From CAWBRY01 sp963791295 (GTDB taxonomy: Bacteria; Bacteroidota; Bacteroidia; Chitinophagales; Chitinophagaceae), in NCBI GenBank assembly GCA_963791295.1, contig CAWBRY010000001.1, positions 1,488,001-1,552,000 of the forward strand: 64,000 nt of DNA. Direction: 5' to 3'. Shown piece after piece: positions 53,293 to 62,381 of this stretch; position 1 is the first letter of the stretch; each line of letters starts with the position of its first letter. The notes beneath the pieces are model-generated. The model saw only the letters and a list, made by a program, of their open reading frames with translations. It was not told the DNA's origin and did no database searches. Both the position numbers and the translations under genes were made by a program.

Positions 53293-54348
53293 ATGAGGAA
53301 CCCTATCTTATTTATTACGATTTTTTCACTTAGCCTCCTTTCTTATTCTCCTGCAGATGCTGAAAGCCGTGGTGACACAGGATCAATACAAACACCAGAG
53401 ACTCTTTGCAGATGTGCCAGTAATAAATCAACTCCAAAAGGAGGTATTCAAACGCTAGCTGAGTTCGACGCCAAATTCGGCGCGGGTTTCGAAAGACGCG
53501 ATGAGCTGGAACTTGCATGGCGAGTATATAAAGCAGTGAACCAATGTGACGCAGTTGTGGTTCTCGGACGGCTACCCGATACACAATCTTTTGAAAACAA
53601 GGCCGGTTTTTGTGTGCTTAGAACACTTGTGGGCTGGACGATACGAGTTAATAAAGCATTTGTACGCGCTGCAACCGATAGGGGAGCCCGGATTCAATTG
53701 GTATCCGAAATGCCTACAGAAGCATTGGGTCGCAATGACAACATAGATATGATAGGGCCCGAAGACCGTGAATCTAATTGGATAGTTATTTACAATAACG
53801 AAATTCAGTGGGTGCTTGCAACCGGGAATTACAATCTTGCTAATGACCGTGACAAAAAAATAACACCTAACAATCCTGCCTACCTTCAGCCAGACATAAA
53901 GCAAGCCAAGAAAGGAGATTGGGTGTTGGTGTCAGCCACCGTTAGCCCTGAAGACCCCAATGTAACCTGGAAAGATCACGCATGGAGTTACACGGCCCAA
54001 TCTACCTCCGCGCATTACAGCATTTATAACGGCGACTTTAAGGTCGATTACAGCTGGAATCCACCACCCTTTTCCTTTGGGCTAAATGGTTTCCAAGTCA
54101 GCTTTGGCTTTTCCGGGACGGTCGTGGGTAACCAGGCCATCTCCGCGGTGATTGGGGTTTCCACAAGCGGGCTCACTTCCGATACACCGGATGACCAGGA
54201 GCACCGCACTGCAAGTGCTGCAGGCACTGGTTCTATCAGTGCGCAAAAATCGGTAAACTTCAAGCCAATGCCTTCAGCTTCAGACATAGTTGTAACGATA
54301 GGCATGGGTTGGTCGGTATCTTATACATATAAATATCACCGGTTGTAA
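53293..54348 (+). CDS. Secreted protein of unknown function with toxin-module-like segment
   Basis: A 351-residue protein with a Sec signal peptide (about 1-24, ending ADA). Residues 60-150 contain RVYKAVNQCDAVVVLGRLPDT, GWTIRVNKAFVRAATDRGARIQLVS. The pattern 'AVLGR.PDT ... W ... N..F...A..RGA.I.L' reminds me of a module at the C termini of Rhs-type polymorphic toxins; this is from memory and unverified. Residues about 215-351 are Ser/Gly/Pro-rich and beta-strand-like, with FSFGLNGFQVSFGFSGTVVGN and repeated aromatic/Ser motifs. It lies in the accessory-looking stretch beside the three-Cys pair and has no close functional neighbour. Confidence 0.65.
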   Translation: MRNPILFITIFSLSLLSYSPADAESRGDTGSIQTPETLCRCASNKSTPKGGIQTLAEFDAKFGAGFERRDELELAWRVYKAVNQCDAVVVLGRLPDTQSFENKAGFCVLRTLVGWTIRVNKAFVRAATDRGARIQLVSEMPTEALGRNDNIDMIGPEDRESNWIVIYNNEIQWVLATGNYNLANDRDKKITPNNPAYLQPDIKQAKKGDWVLVSATVSPEDPNVTWKDHAWSYTAQSTSAHYSIYNGDFKVDYSWNPPPFSFGLNGFQVSFGFSGTVVGNQAISAVIGVSTSGLTSDTPDDQEHRTASAAGTGSISAQKSVNFKPMPSASDIVVTIGMGWSVSYTYKYHRL

Positions 54349-54545
54349 GACCAACAGCAGCATATAAGATTCCATCCTTTACCCTGCTTCTACATACACA
54401 GCATGAAAAGCATCAATTGCATCTACATCTAAATAACAGAAATAAGATTTTCCCTCACGAATTAATGAAAGTTCAATCCGGATAAAATTATCTTAGAACT
54501 CAGATCCAAGTAGACCAGCACGCTACCATCAATTTCTGAGGTTTT

Positions 54546-54553
54546 TATTTTTG
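54546..54553 (+). promoter_or_regulatory. Candidate -7 element (TATTTTTG) for the 54591 gene
   Basis: TAnnTTTG match 37 bases before the ATG. No good -33 seen. Confidence 0.35.
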
Positions 54554-54590
54554 GAATAGCGCCATCATCTTTTGAGTGTAAATTCGGGAG

Positions 54591-55331
54591 ATGGAAGTAC
54601 ATGCACATGCACATACACCCCGTAAGAAATGGTCACATTATTTCTGGGAATTCTTAATGTTATTCCTTGCCGTGTTTTGTGGCTTTTTGGCAGAAAACCT
54701 CAGGGAAACGTTTGTAAATAAAGAAAAGGCTCATCATTTTATACAAAATATGGTGGCCGATCTGAAGGCTGATACAGCCGATCTTAATTTTTCTATTTAC
54801 TATCAGCAGTTATGGATCGATCATCTGGACAGCGCTTTGCAAGTGCGAATTGATCGTCTGCAGGATATAAATTCTCAAGACACTTTTTATTATCATTTCC
54901 TGCCTTTTTATTGCTGGATGCAACCTTTTATCCAAAACGATAATACTATTACACAATTGAAGGCAGGGGGTTTTAATCTTATAAGAAATGAGAAAGTTGT
55001 TGATTCAATAAACATGGTTTATAACTTTTATAGGGGCGTAAAGTTTGCGACTGATTTTAATGTTACCTGTTATTGGGATGTTGTACATAAAGCACAAGAA
55101 CTAATGGATTTGCCACCGCCGCCAACAACCATCGAACAAAACATTCCAAAACATATTCTTCAAAACACGGAGATCTTTTTTCAATATGATAAACCAGCGT
55201 TACACCAGCTTTACAGTATGATCACCAATGCAAAAGGAAGCCTGGAAGTCACGATAATTTCGGAAAAGCAATACAAAGAAAAAACTGAGAGATTGCTCAA
55301 GTATCTTCAAAAGGAATATCACCTTGAGTAA
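54591..55331 (+). CDS. Membrane-anchored protein of a Chitinophagaceae family, function unknown
   Basis: A 246-residue protein starting with a His-rich segment (MEVHAHAHTPRKKWSHYFWEFLMLFLAVFCGFLAEN, described in pieces), i.e. a short basic cytoplasmic tail followed by one transmembrane helix at about 18-36. The rest is alpha-helical and presumably periplasmic, with LKAGGFNLIRNEKVVDSINMVYNFYRG. The 'HAHT..KKW.HYFWEF' beginning recurs in many paralogues of Chitinophagaceae. No role is known. The next gene starts eight bases after its stop. Confidence 0.75.
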   Translation: MEVHAHAHTPRKKWSHYFWEFLMLFLAVFCGFLAENLRETFVNKEKAHHFIQNMVADLKADTADLNFSIYYQQLWIDHLDSALQVRIDRLQDINSQDTFYYHFLPFYCWMQPFIQNDNTITQLKAGGFNLIRNEKVVDSINMVYNFYRGVKFATDFNVTCYWDVVHKAQELMDLPPPPTTIEQNIPKHILQNTEIFFQYDKPALHQLYSMITNAKGSLEVTIISEKQYKEKTERLLKYLQKEYHLE

Positions 55332-55339
55332 AGTTATAT

Positions 55340-55963
55340 ATGCCTTGCATGCGTAATTCTTTCTTCTTTATTATTCTTACTATCACAACCGGCCTGTCTT
55401 TTAATTTATCTTCCTGCATTCAGGAATGGCAACCTTTGTTTGATGGCAAAACGCTTAAAGGCTGGCATACCTTGCCTGGCGGAAACTGGAAAGTGGAAAA
55501 AGGCATGATCGTGGGTACAAGCGAAAAATCGGATCCACGCCATGGATTGCTGGTTACAGATAGTATCTATAAGGATTTCGAATTAAGAATAAAATACCTC
55601 GCAGTAAAAGGCAACAGCGGATTGTACTTCAGGGTAAAGGAAGTCGGAGGACCTTATGGAGTTGAAGGTTTACAGGCAGAAATAGATCCGCTTCAGGGTG
55701 CCGGAGGACTGTATGAGACCGGAGGAAGAGGATGGGTGGTGGAACCTGATTCCGCTGATGTAAAGAAATGGTATAAACCAGGCGAGTGGAATACCATGAC
55801 GGTTTCTGCAAAGGGCCAATCAGTCGTAGTGCATCTTAATGGCTATAAAACTGCAGAAATCCATAACGATCCCGGAAGAACTGAAGGACATATTGCACTT
55901 CAGCTGCATGGCGGACAAGATATGCTTGTATCATTTAAAGACATTGAAATTAAAATCCATTAA
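55340..55963 (+). CDS. DUF1080 lipoprotein (3-keto-disaccharide hydrolase family)
   Basis: A 207-residue protein with signal peptide and lipobox (LSSC, Cys26). The mature part is one DUF1080 domain, a concanavalin-like beta-sandwich: WQPLFDGKTLKGWHTLPGG, DFELRIKYLAVKGNSGLYFRV, YGVEGLQAEIDP, WNTMTVSAKGQSVVVHLNGY and HIALQLHGG. Characterised relatives hydrolyse 3-keto-glycosides made by sugar oxidation. It is followed 13 bases later by a quinoprotein dehydrogenase gene, which would fit an oxidise-then-cleave periplasmic sugar route (inference). Confidence 0.88.
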   Translation: MPCMRNSFFFIILTITTGLSFNLSSCIQEWQPLFDGKTLKGWHTLPGGNWKVEKGMIVGTSEKSDPRHGLLVTDSIYKDFELRIKYLAVKGNSGLYFRVKEVGGPYGVEGLQAEIDPLQGAGGLYETGGRGWVVEPDSADVKKWYKPGEWNTMTVSAKGQSVVVHLNGYKTAEIHNDPGRTEGHIALQLHGGQDMLVSFKDIEIKIH

Positions 55964-55976
55964 GATACTATTGCAC

Positions 55977-58071
55977 ATGAATAACAATATGCGAACTGCT
56001 TTCGGCTATCCTCTCACTGGCTTTCCTCGGCGCTTGCTCGCCCGACAAACAAAATGACACTTCTACCTGGCCTACCTTCGGTCATGATGTATCCAATAAC
56101 AAGTTCTCTGCGCTCACGGATATAGATACGTCGAATGTCACGCAGCTGAAGGAAGTTTGGCGATTTGAAGATAGCCACTGAAGGAGGGGGTGTCTATTTC
56201 AATCCTGTGATGATGGACAACCGCGTCATCGGTCTGATGCCTTCCAACAAACTGGTTGCTCTTGATGCTGCTACCGGAAAGCTGTTGTGGGAGTTTGTTC
56301 CCGATTCATCAGCCATTCCTAACTGGTCGAAGGGAATGACTTATCATCCCGGTAATCCTGACCGTATCTTTCTCATTTCCGGTGGCACGCTGTATTCCAT
56401 CAATGCGGAGAATGGTACCGTTATCAAGGACTTTGGCAACAACGGCCGCGTCGATTTCTATGAAGGTCTGGAGGTGCCTGACTCCATGCGTACGCGTGTG
56501 CCCGTCTCCAGCAACGCGCCGGGAGTTGTGTATAATGATCTCTTTATCGTGGGATGCAAAGTGCCGGATGAACTTCCGTCGACACCAGGCGATATCCGCG
56601 CCTTCAATATCAACACCGGCAAATTGGAATGGGTCTTTCATGTTATCCCGAAGCCAGGTGAGTTCGGCGCTGATACCTGGAGCGATAACGCCCGCCAGCG
56701 CAACGGTGGCGCTAATTGCTGGGCAGGGATGGCACTGGATGAAAAACGAGGCATCGTATTCGTCCCGACTGCCTCGCCTTCTTTTGATTTTTACGGAGCG
56801 GATCGTCCCGGTCAAAATCTTTTCGCCAACTGCCTGCTGGCACTCGATGCAAAAACAGGCAAGCGCATCTGGCATTTTCAAACCACGCACCACGATCTTT
56901 GGGACCGCGACAATGGTTCTCCGCCCAATCTTGTTACGATAAAGCGCGACGGAAAAGATATCGATGCTGTTGCGCTCGTCACGAAGATGGGATACCTGTT
57001 TCTGTTTAATCGCGAAACGGGCGAATCGTTATTTGGCGTGAATGAAGTGCCTGTCGATACCGTCAGCAGCATGCCGGGAGAAAAACCCTGGCCTACACAA
57101 CCGATCCCTGTGAATCCGCCATTTGCGCGCCAGGGATACGAGGAAAAGTTTTTTGGCCGTTCTTCCGCGTGGATCAAAGAGGAGATCGCCAAAAACAAAT
57201 ACAAGACAGGCATCTATCAGCCGCCATCCATGGAGGGATTGATCATGCTCCCGACAGCGCATGGCGGGTCCAACTGGGGTGGTGCTTCGGTCAACCCGGA
57301 AACCAATAGGCTATTCGTGAACTCCACCGACATTCCGATGATCCTGAAACTTACCGACCTGAAAAAAATCCGCGCGGCCAACCAGCTCAACCCTGAAATA
57401 TTGTTCAGAACATACTGCAGCAACTGCCACGGCGCCGACAAAAAAGGAACGGGTGTTGGGCCTGATCTTACAGGGCGCGTGAAAAAATACAAAGACGCGC
57501 AGATCGCAAGTATCATTCAGAAAGGCGCTCCGCCAATGCCATCGTTTGGATTTTTGTCTGCAGGAGCAGATCGCAGCGATTGTCGCCTATGTTAAAGACA
57601 CCGTTGCACAACAATCATTCGAGACAGCAGACATTCCGCAGAACAATGAACCTTATGGCTTCAATGGATACAGTTTTTATCTTGATCCCGAAGGTGATCC
57701 TGCCATCGCCCCTCCGTTCGGTACAATGACTGCCATCGACCTGAACACGGGTGACATCGTGTGGCAGGTTCCACTCGGCGAAGACCCGAAATTCAAAAAG
57801 ATGGGCATTCGCAAATTCCGGCATGTTCAACCGCGGCGGAGGAATTGCTACCGCAGGAGGTTTGATCTTCATCGGCGCCACGGGCGACAACATGTTCCGC
57901 GCGTTTGATCAGAAGACAGGAAAAGTATTGTGGGAATACCAGTTGCCCGGCATGGCGAGTTCGATCCCTTCCACTTACGCCGTTGGCAACAAGCAGTACG
58001 TCGTGGTGTCTGTGAATGGCGAGCAGAAAAATAATTTCAAAGGTGGATATATTGCTTTCGCGATTCCGTAG
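55977..58071 (+). pseudogene. PQQ-dependent sugar/alcohol dehydrogenase with cytochrome c domain, about four frameshifts
   Basis: Read across frames, this is a lipoprotein quinoprotein of about 700 residues. The signal (LLSAILSLAFLGAC) is one frame away from the ATG. Propeller repeats follow: WPTFGHDVSNNKFSALTDI, LVALDAATGKLLWEF, GDIRAFNINTGKLEWVFH, LLALDAKTGKRIWHFQTTHHDLWD and YLFLFNRETGESLF. A class I cytochrome c is inserted: TYCSNCHGADKKGTGVGPDLTG (CxxCH haem site). The last blades are DLNTGDIVWQVPLGE and GGGIATAGGLIFIGATGDNMFRAFD. Shifts lie near 55998, 56180, 57565 and 57825. The enzyme would pass electrons from PQQ through its own haem. Whether it is truly broken or misread is open. 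Confidence 0.85.
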
Positions 58072-58130
58072 GAGAGCTCAGTTGACGATATATTGACCAA
58101 GTACCGTTAACTTTAATCAAACCAAAACTT

Positions 58131-58913
58131 GTGCATAAACTTATACGACCGGGGCAGATTATTTTTGCTCTCGGTATCATCGCTCTTGGTGTTCTTCAAT
58201 TCTTCGCGAGGGATTATGTTTTAGGCCGGCCTCCCGCACTTACCTGGCCCGCATGGGCAGCAGCGCTTCCGGGGAAACTTGTTTGGGCTTATCTCTCCGG
58301 TGTTCTCGTTATAATTGCCGGCCTTGCCATCATTGTTAACAGGCAAGGAAGGTTAGCAGCAATATTTATCGGAGTATTATTCCTGGCATATTCATTTTTG
58401 CTTCGTCATCTGACAGCAATGTCTGACGCTGGCAATGGTTACAAATCATTGGCCCTGGGTGGTGGGGCATTTATCATAGCAGCTTCGTTCCTAGAAGAGG
58501 TGAGACTCGCATCCGGTAATTGGCTTACAAAAAATAATCTTGTATTGACTGGCTGCCTTTTCATCTCTCTTTTTTTGCTTTACTGCGGTATCGCCCACTT
58601 TAAATTTGATGAATTTGTAATAAATTTTATACCTGGCTACATACCCGGCCGCTCCTTCTGGACATATTTTTGTGGCGTCGCCCTCTTGGCCGGCGGCATC
58701 GGTATCATTTTTACGCGAACAAGAAAGTTGGCTGCAGTCCTCTCTGGATTGATGATCCTTTTATGGTTTTTTCTATTGCATATTCCAAGAACTACCCATG
58801 CGCCGAATGATTTTACAGAATGGATGGGCGTATTTGAATCTTTTAGCTTTAGTGGGATATTCTTTGTATTGGCGGGGCTGTCATCAAAAGAGAAACAAGA
58901 TGAGAGTAGTTAA
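58131..58913 (+). CDS. DoxX-like membrane protein with internal duplication
   Basis: A 260-residue protein of eight predicted helices. Two halves align by eye: PGKLVWAYLSGVLVIIAGLAIIVNRQGRLAAIFIGVLFLAYSFLLRHL (first, in pieces) and PGRSFWTYFCGVALLAGGIGIIFTRTRKLAAVLSGLMILLWFFLLHIP (second). Each half looks like a four-helix DoxX-type unit. GTG start at 58131; no ATG nearby. Function unknown; some DoxX proteins serve quinone-linked oxidation, which would fit the quinoprotein gene 60 bases upstream. Confidence 0.8.
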   Translation: MHKLIRPGQIIFALGIIALGVLQFFARDYVLGRPPALTWPAWAAALPGKLVWAYLSGVLVIIAGLAIIVNRQGRLAAIFIGVLFLAYSFLLRHLTAMSDAGNGYKSLALGGGAFIIAASFLEEVRLASGNWLTKNNLVLTGCLFISLFLLYCGIAHFKFDEFVINFIPGYIPGRSFWTYFCGVALLAGGIGIIFTRTRKLAAVLSGLMILLWFFLLHIPRTTHAPNDFTEWMGVFESFSFSGIFFVLAGLSSKEKQDESS

Positions 58914-58978
58914 TACTTAAAATTTTAATGACGGAGGACCCATCCCAATGTACTTAACCAGCACCTTTCCGATACTCG

Positions 58979-58994
58979 CCCCTCCAAGGAGGGG
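58979..58994. repeat. Perfect GC-rich palindrome
   Basis: CCCCTCC-AA-GGAGGGG, seven-base arms with a two-base centre, between the DoxX-like gene and tag. No T-tract follows. Similar CCCCTCC/GGAGGGG palindromes are frequent between genes of Bacteroidota (from memory). Confidence 0.7.
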
Positions 58995-59017
58995 ATGTTT
59001 CCACCAAACATAGCAAC

Positions 59018-59570
59018 ATGGCCTCCTCCTATTGCGACTTCGTCCTCAATGCCGGCAAGAATACTATCCACCGTGTCTACCATGACAAAGAGTATGGTTT
59101 CCCACTATTGACCGATGATGAATTCTTCGCCAGGTTGGTATTAGAGATTAACCAGGCAGGACTAAGCTGGGAAATTATTTTGAAGAAGAAAGAAAACTTT
59201 TTTAAAGCCTTCGATAATTTCGATATTGAAAAAGTTTCCCGCTATCAACGAAAAAAAGATCAAAAGCTATTGCAGGACCCCGGCATCATTCGCAACCGAC
59301 TTAAAATCGAATCGGTGATCGAAAATGCGAAGCGTATCCACGCCATTCAAAAGGAAACGGGTTCTTTCAAGAATTGGCTGGACCAACATCATCCAAAGAC
59401 AAAGGATGAATGGGTCGTAATTGTTTAAAAAGAATTTTCGATTTACCGGTGGCGAGATCGTCAATGAATTTCTGATGAGTGCCGGCTATCTGCAAGGAGC
59501 GCACGTGGCTACTTGCCCGATCTATAAAAAAGTGATGAAGAAAAAGCCGATGTGGTCGATGAATAAATAG
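59018..59570 (+). CDS. tag: DNA-3-methyladenine glycosylase I, with one frameshift
   Basis: Removes 3-methyladenine from alkylated DNA. The protein starts MASSYCDFV with the Zn-binding Cys region, followed by YHDKEYGFPLLTDDEFFARLVLEINQAGLSWEIIL (in pieces), the Tag signature including the catalytic Glu. The frame stops at 59428 after DEWVVIV, but RFTGGEIVNEFLMSAGYLQGAHVATCPIYK and a C-terminal KPMWSMNK continue in the next frame to TAG at 59568-59570. The total of 553 bases equals 184 codons plus one extra base, probably an inserted A near 59422. Restored length is normal for the family. Confidence 0.88.
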
Positions 59571-59581
59571 TCCAACCGTAA

Positions 59582-59874
59582 TCAATTGGGCTGTACGATG
59601 GGCAAACGATAATGTTGCCCGTCCAAGACAAATAGTTCATCTATTTCCAGAGTCCCAGAATTTATAAAGCGGAGATTTTTCCAGGAGTCTTGTTGACTTC
59701 ATGCTTATTTTCTGCATTCAGCGTGATCCAGGAGCGCTGGGTTTCCATGCTGACGGCATAGTGGTCGATCGTCCCCCTATTGATCAGGTAATTAATATAG
59801 GTACGGTGAGGAGGAACTAATTCCATAAATTCATCCTTCATTTCAAAATTGATGGTCACCTGGAATTTCTGCAT
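59582..59874 (-). CDS. Small muconolactone-isomerase-like protein, with two frameshifts
   Basis: The open part (59874-59662) begins MQKFQVTINFEMKDEFMELVPPHRTYINYLI and contains YAVSMETQRSWITLNAENKHEVNK. Sense continues in other frames as LEKSPLYKFW and then TLEIDELFVLDGQHYRLPIVQPN with TGA at 59582-59584, giving a protein of about 97 residues. The ferredoxin-like strand-helix pattern resembles muconolactone delta-isomerase/YCII-type dimeric alpha-beta-barrel proteins. Function unknown. Shifts near 59685 and 59655. Confidence 0.65.
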
Positions 59875-59952
59875 GTATCAATTACCAGATAAAAGTAGAA
59901 CTTAAATTAGGGAAATCATAGAGAATTGGAATTGCTTAATTTTATTCCGCCC

Positions 59953-60027
59953 GGAACGTTAGCTCAGTTGGTTCAGAGCACTACTTTGACAGAGTAGGGG
60001 TCACTGGTTCGAGCCCAGTACGTTCCA
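59953..60027 (+). tRNA. tRNA-Val (anticodon GAC)
   Basis: 75 bases. Acceptor GGAACGT pairs with ACGTTCC (60020-60026), discriminator A. Anticodon stem CTACT/AGTAG with loop TTGACAG gives anticodon GAC (Val, GUC/GUU). T loop TTCGAGC. CCA is not encoded. The 3' half is overlapped on the other strand by the end of the epoxide hydrolase frame. Confidence 0.94.
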
Positions 60028-61207
60028 CTTGTAAATTATTAGGAACTAGGCCGGACACAAACTTTCTTATGTCTTCAGCCAAAAGTTCGGGTTGCTCCAT
60101 GGCTGCAAAATGACCACCTTCAGGCATTTTGGTCCATTGCTGAACATTGAAAAACCTCTGTGCATACTCTTTCGGCGGCGACGAAATATCCTTCGGAAAC
60201 AATGCGAAGCCTGTAGGGACCTCTGTTCTGTTTCCTGTTTTATCAAAAGGGTTGAGCTTTACTAAAGGGTTGTACATAGCATTCATCAGTGCATCAAGAC
60301 CTTCTTTGTAAAGGCGAAATGCAGAATTGATGGTCTGAGTTGCCCAATAGATCGTGATGTTTGTCAGCAACTCATCCTTTGTAAAACAAGATTCAATATC
60401 TCCATCGCAATCACTCCAGCCCCTGAACTTTTCTACAATCCAGGCAGCCAATCCAACGGGTGAATCGTTCAAACCGTAAGCCAGGGTTTGTGGTTTAGTA
60501 CTCTGCAGCATAGAATAGGCGCCTTCTTTCATCGACCATTGCGTCGAATGTTCCTTGAATTTTTTTTCAGCTTTGGTTGGATTTTTTATAGGCATCAGTC
60601 CATGTTGCCAGGGCACATCCGTAATGTGAATGCCTAAAAGAGATTGTCCATGGTACAATGCAATTTTTTCAGAAATGTCACTGCCGGTATCTCCTCCATG
60701 GGCAATGAATTTTTCATATCCTAATTCCTCCTTCATGAGTTTGACGAAGAGCCCGGCAATCCGTTTTGTGTTCATTCCTTTGTCTGCAGAAATATCAGAA
60801 AATCCATACCCTGGCGTGGATGGAACTATAACGTCGAATGAAACCCCATTTTCATCCTCCTTAGTAAGCAACGGAATAATCTTTAAGAACCGGAAAAACG
60901 AATCAGGATAGCCATGAACCAATAAGAGCGGTAAGGGATTTTCTCCTTCTCCAGCAGCATGGATAAAATGAATTCCGACTTCATCAATAGTGGCTTTAAA
61001 ATTTGAAAAAGAATTCAAATATTCTTCTTGCTTTTTCCAATCGAAATTATTTTGCCAATAATCGCATAATTCTTTTAAATAATCCTTGTTCGTTCCATAC
61101 TCCCACTTAGAATTCTCCATCTCATCTGTCCATCGGGTATTTGATATTCTTCTTTTTAAATCATCAAGAATGGATTGGCTAATATTTATTTTGAAAGGCT
61201 TTTTCAT
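59981..61207 (-). CDS. Epoxide hydrolase family protein (alpha/beta-hydrolase)
   Basis: A protein of about 408 residues that opens epoxides to diols, by family. The N-terminal EHN segment (KPFKINISQSILDDLKRRISNTRW) precedes the alpha/beta-hydrolase core: oxyanion motif LLLVHGYPDSFF, nucleophile elbow AHGGDTGSDISEKIAL (Asp), and C-terminal GGHFAAMEQPE with the catalytic His. The two lid Tyr residues cannot be fixed by eye. The Met at 61207 is preferred over one 11 codons earlier, because KKPFKINIS matches the family start. No stop occurs before the tRNA-Val gene, so the last residues (ERTGLEPVTPTLSK) are antisense tRNA sequence. Confidence 0.85.
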   Translation of the reverse strand: MKKPFKINISQSILDDLKRRISNTRWTDEMENSKWEYGTNKDYLKELCDYWQNNFDWKKQEEYLNSFSNFKATIDEVGIHFIHAAGEGENPLPLLLVHGYPDSFFRFLKIIPLLTKEDENGVSFDVIVPSTPGYGFSDISADKGMNTKRIAGLFVKLMKEELGYEKFIAHGGDTGSDISEKIALYHGQSLLGIHITDVPWQHGLMPIKNPTKAEKKFKEHSTQWSMKEGAYSMLQSTKPQTLAYGLNDSPVGLAAWIVEKFRGWSDCDGDIESCFTKDELLTNITIYWATQTINSAFRLYKEGLDALMNAMYNPLVKLNPFDKTGNRTEVPTGFALFPKDISSPPKEYAQRFFNVQQWTKMPEGGHFAAMEQPELLAEDIRKFVSGLVPNNLQVERTGLEPVTPTLSK

Positions 61208-61415
61208 GATTCTTTTGTTTGTCTTTAAGATTGCAGACAAAATTGTGCCTTAAATGATAAGTTAAGACAATGCTAACGACATAATGTGGATATATGTCTC
61301 GGCTGCACTTTTTTGTGGCGATTTTTCCACGCCAAGTTTTTCACATTCAACCTTATGTAGGAGAAATGCACTTTGATGGCGTGCTTTTTGTTGCCTACCA
61401 AAAAAACAATATATC

Positions 61416-61871
61416 ATGAAAAAGAAACTATTAACCTTGTTTGTTGCAGCTGGCCTGGCTATAGGTCTAAACGCTCAACAGACACCGAAAGACATGCAAA
61501 CAGTACAGGATAAGGATTTACCTGCTGCAATTCAGACTTCCTTCAAAGCGCAGTATGCTGATGCGACTGGAGTGACCTGGACCACAAAAGAAGGAAAGTA
61601 CAAGGCTCACTTCAAGGTCAATGACATCAAGCAACTTGCAGCATACGATGAAACCGGAACACTAGTTTATAAGGGGGTGGCAATTAAAGAATCAGAATTA
61701 CCACCTGCCATTTCAACTAATACGAAATCCGTTTATGTCGGCAGGACAATCAATGAAGTCTATAAACTTGATAAGAATGGAACTATCACGTATCTCGTTA
61801 AGCTAAACGGTGATCCGGAAACTAAGATAGTTTATTCAGCGGACGGACAGGTAGTCAAAGACAAGGACTAG
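61416..61871 (+). CDS. Secreted PepSY-like domain protein
   Basis: A 151-residue protein with a signal peptide (ending GLNAQ, about 21). The mature part consists of PepSY-like/DUF2874 repeats: LPAAIQTSFKAQYADATGVTWTTKEGKYKAHFKVND and LPPAISTNTKSVYVGRTINEVYKLDKNGTITYLVKLNG (both in pieces), each a helix followed by strands. Such periplasmic proteins are common in Bacteroidota and of unknown function; some inhibit proteases. It is followed by a strong terminator. Confidence 0.83.
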   Translation: MKKKLLTLFVAAGLAIGLNAQQTPKDMQTVQDKDLPAAIQTSFKAQYADATGVTWTTKEGKYKAHFKVNDIKQLAAYDETGTLVYKGVAIKESELPPAISTNTKSVYVGRTINEVYKLDKNGTITYLVKLNGDPETKIVYSADGQVVKDKD

Positions 61872-62381
61872 TAACTCCTTATTATTTGTTCACACTAAAG
61901 AAGGGCGTTTTTTGAGCGCCCTTTTTTTTGGGCCTCCTTGCCTCCCTCTCAGAGCTCAGAACGCAGCCACTTCTCCACGCTGCCCATCACTACAAGAAAA
62001 ACCACTATCAAATTCGTAGTAGGTGTTCGCGTCGACAACAAGAATTGCTCTTAGGAAATACCAGCAATCTAAATGTTTTATTACGGTCGATTTTGTCGCT
62101 TGTAAAATCCAATTCCTGTGGGTTTTGCTTCAGATCGTGACAATTGATTTCCGGCCGTTTCACTGACGTCATCCTGTAACGCAGGCTGGTATTTATTTCC
62201 AACCACCTTGCCTCATTCAAACTCTGTGTATGATTTTGGCGGTCTTCCCGAAATTTCTAATTTAATTGCAATCGTTTTTGATGAGATAATAACAATCAAT
62301 AATATGTGAACAAAAGTTTTATTTTTTGCTGATCAACTTAGCATAAAAATTGCTCACATTTTATCATAAAAATATGTTCCT
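61872..62381. other. Intergenic region, terminator then AT-rich sequence
   Basis: About 510 bases. Apart from the terminator at 61901-61929 I find no gene, promoter consensus or repeat. Confidence 0.5.
61901..61929 (+). terminator. Intrinsic terminator after the PepSY-like gene
   Basis: AAGGGCG and CGCCCTT pair (7 bp) around loop TTTTTTGAG, followed by a run of T. Confidence 0.88.

Noticed and set aside
59420..59430. Programmed frameshift in tag
   Set aside because: No slippery heptamer or stimulatory structure is visible, and nearby genes have similar random indels; sequence error or mutation is simpler.
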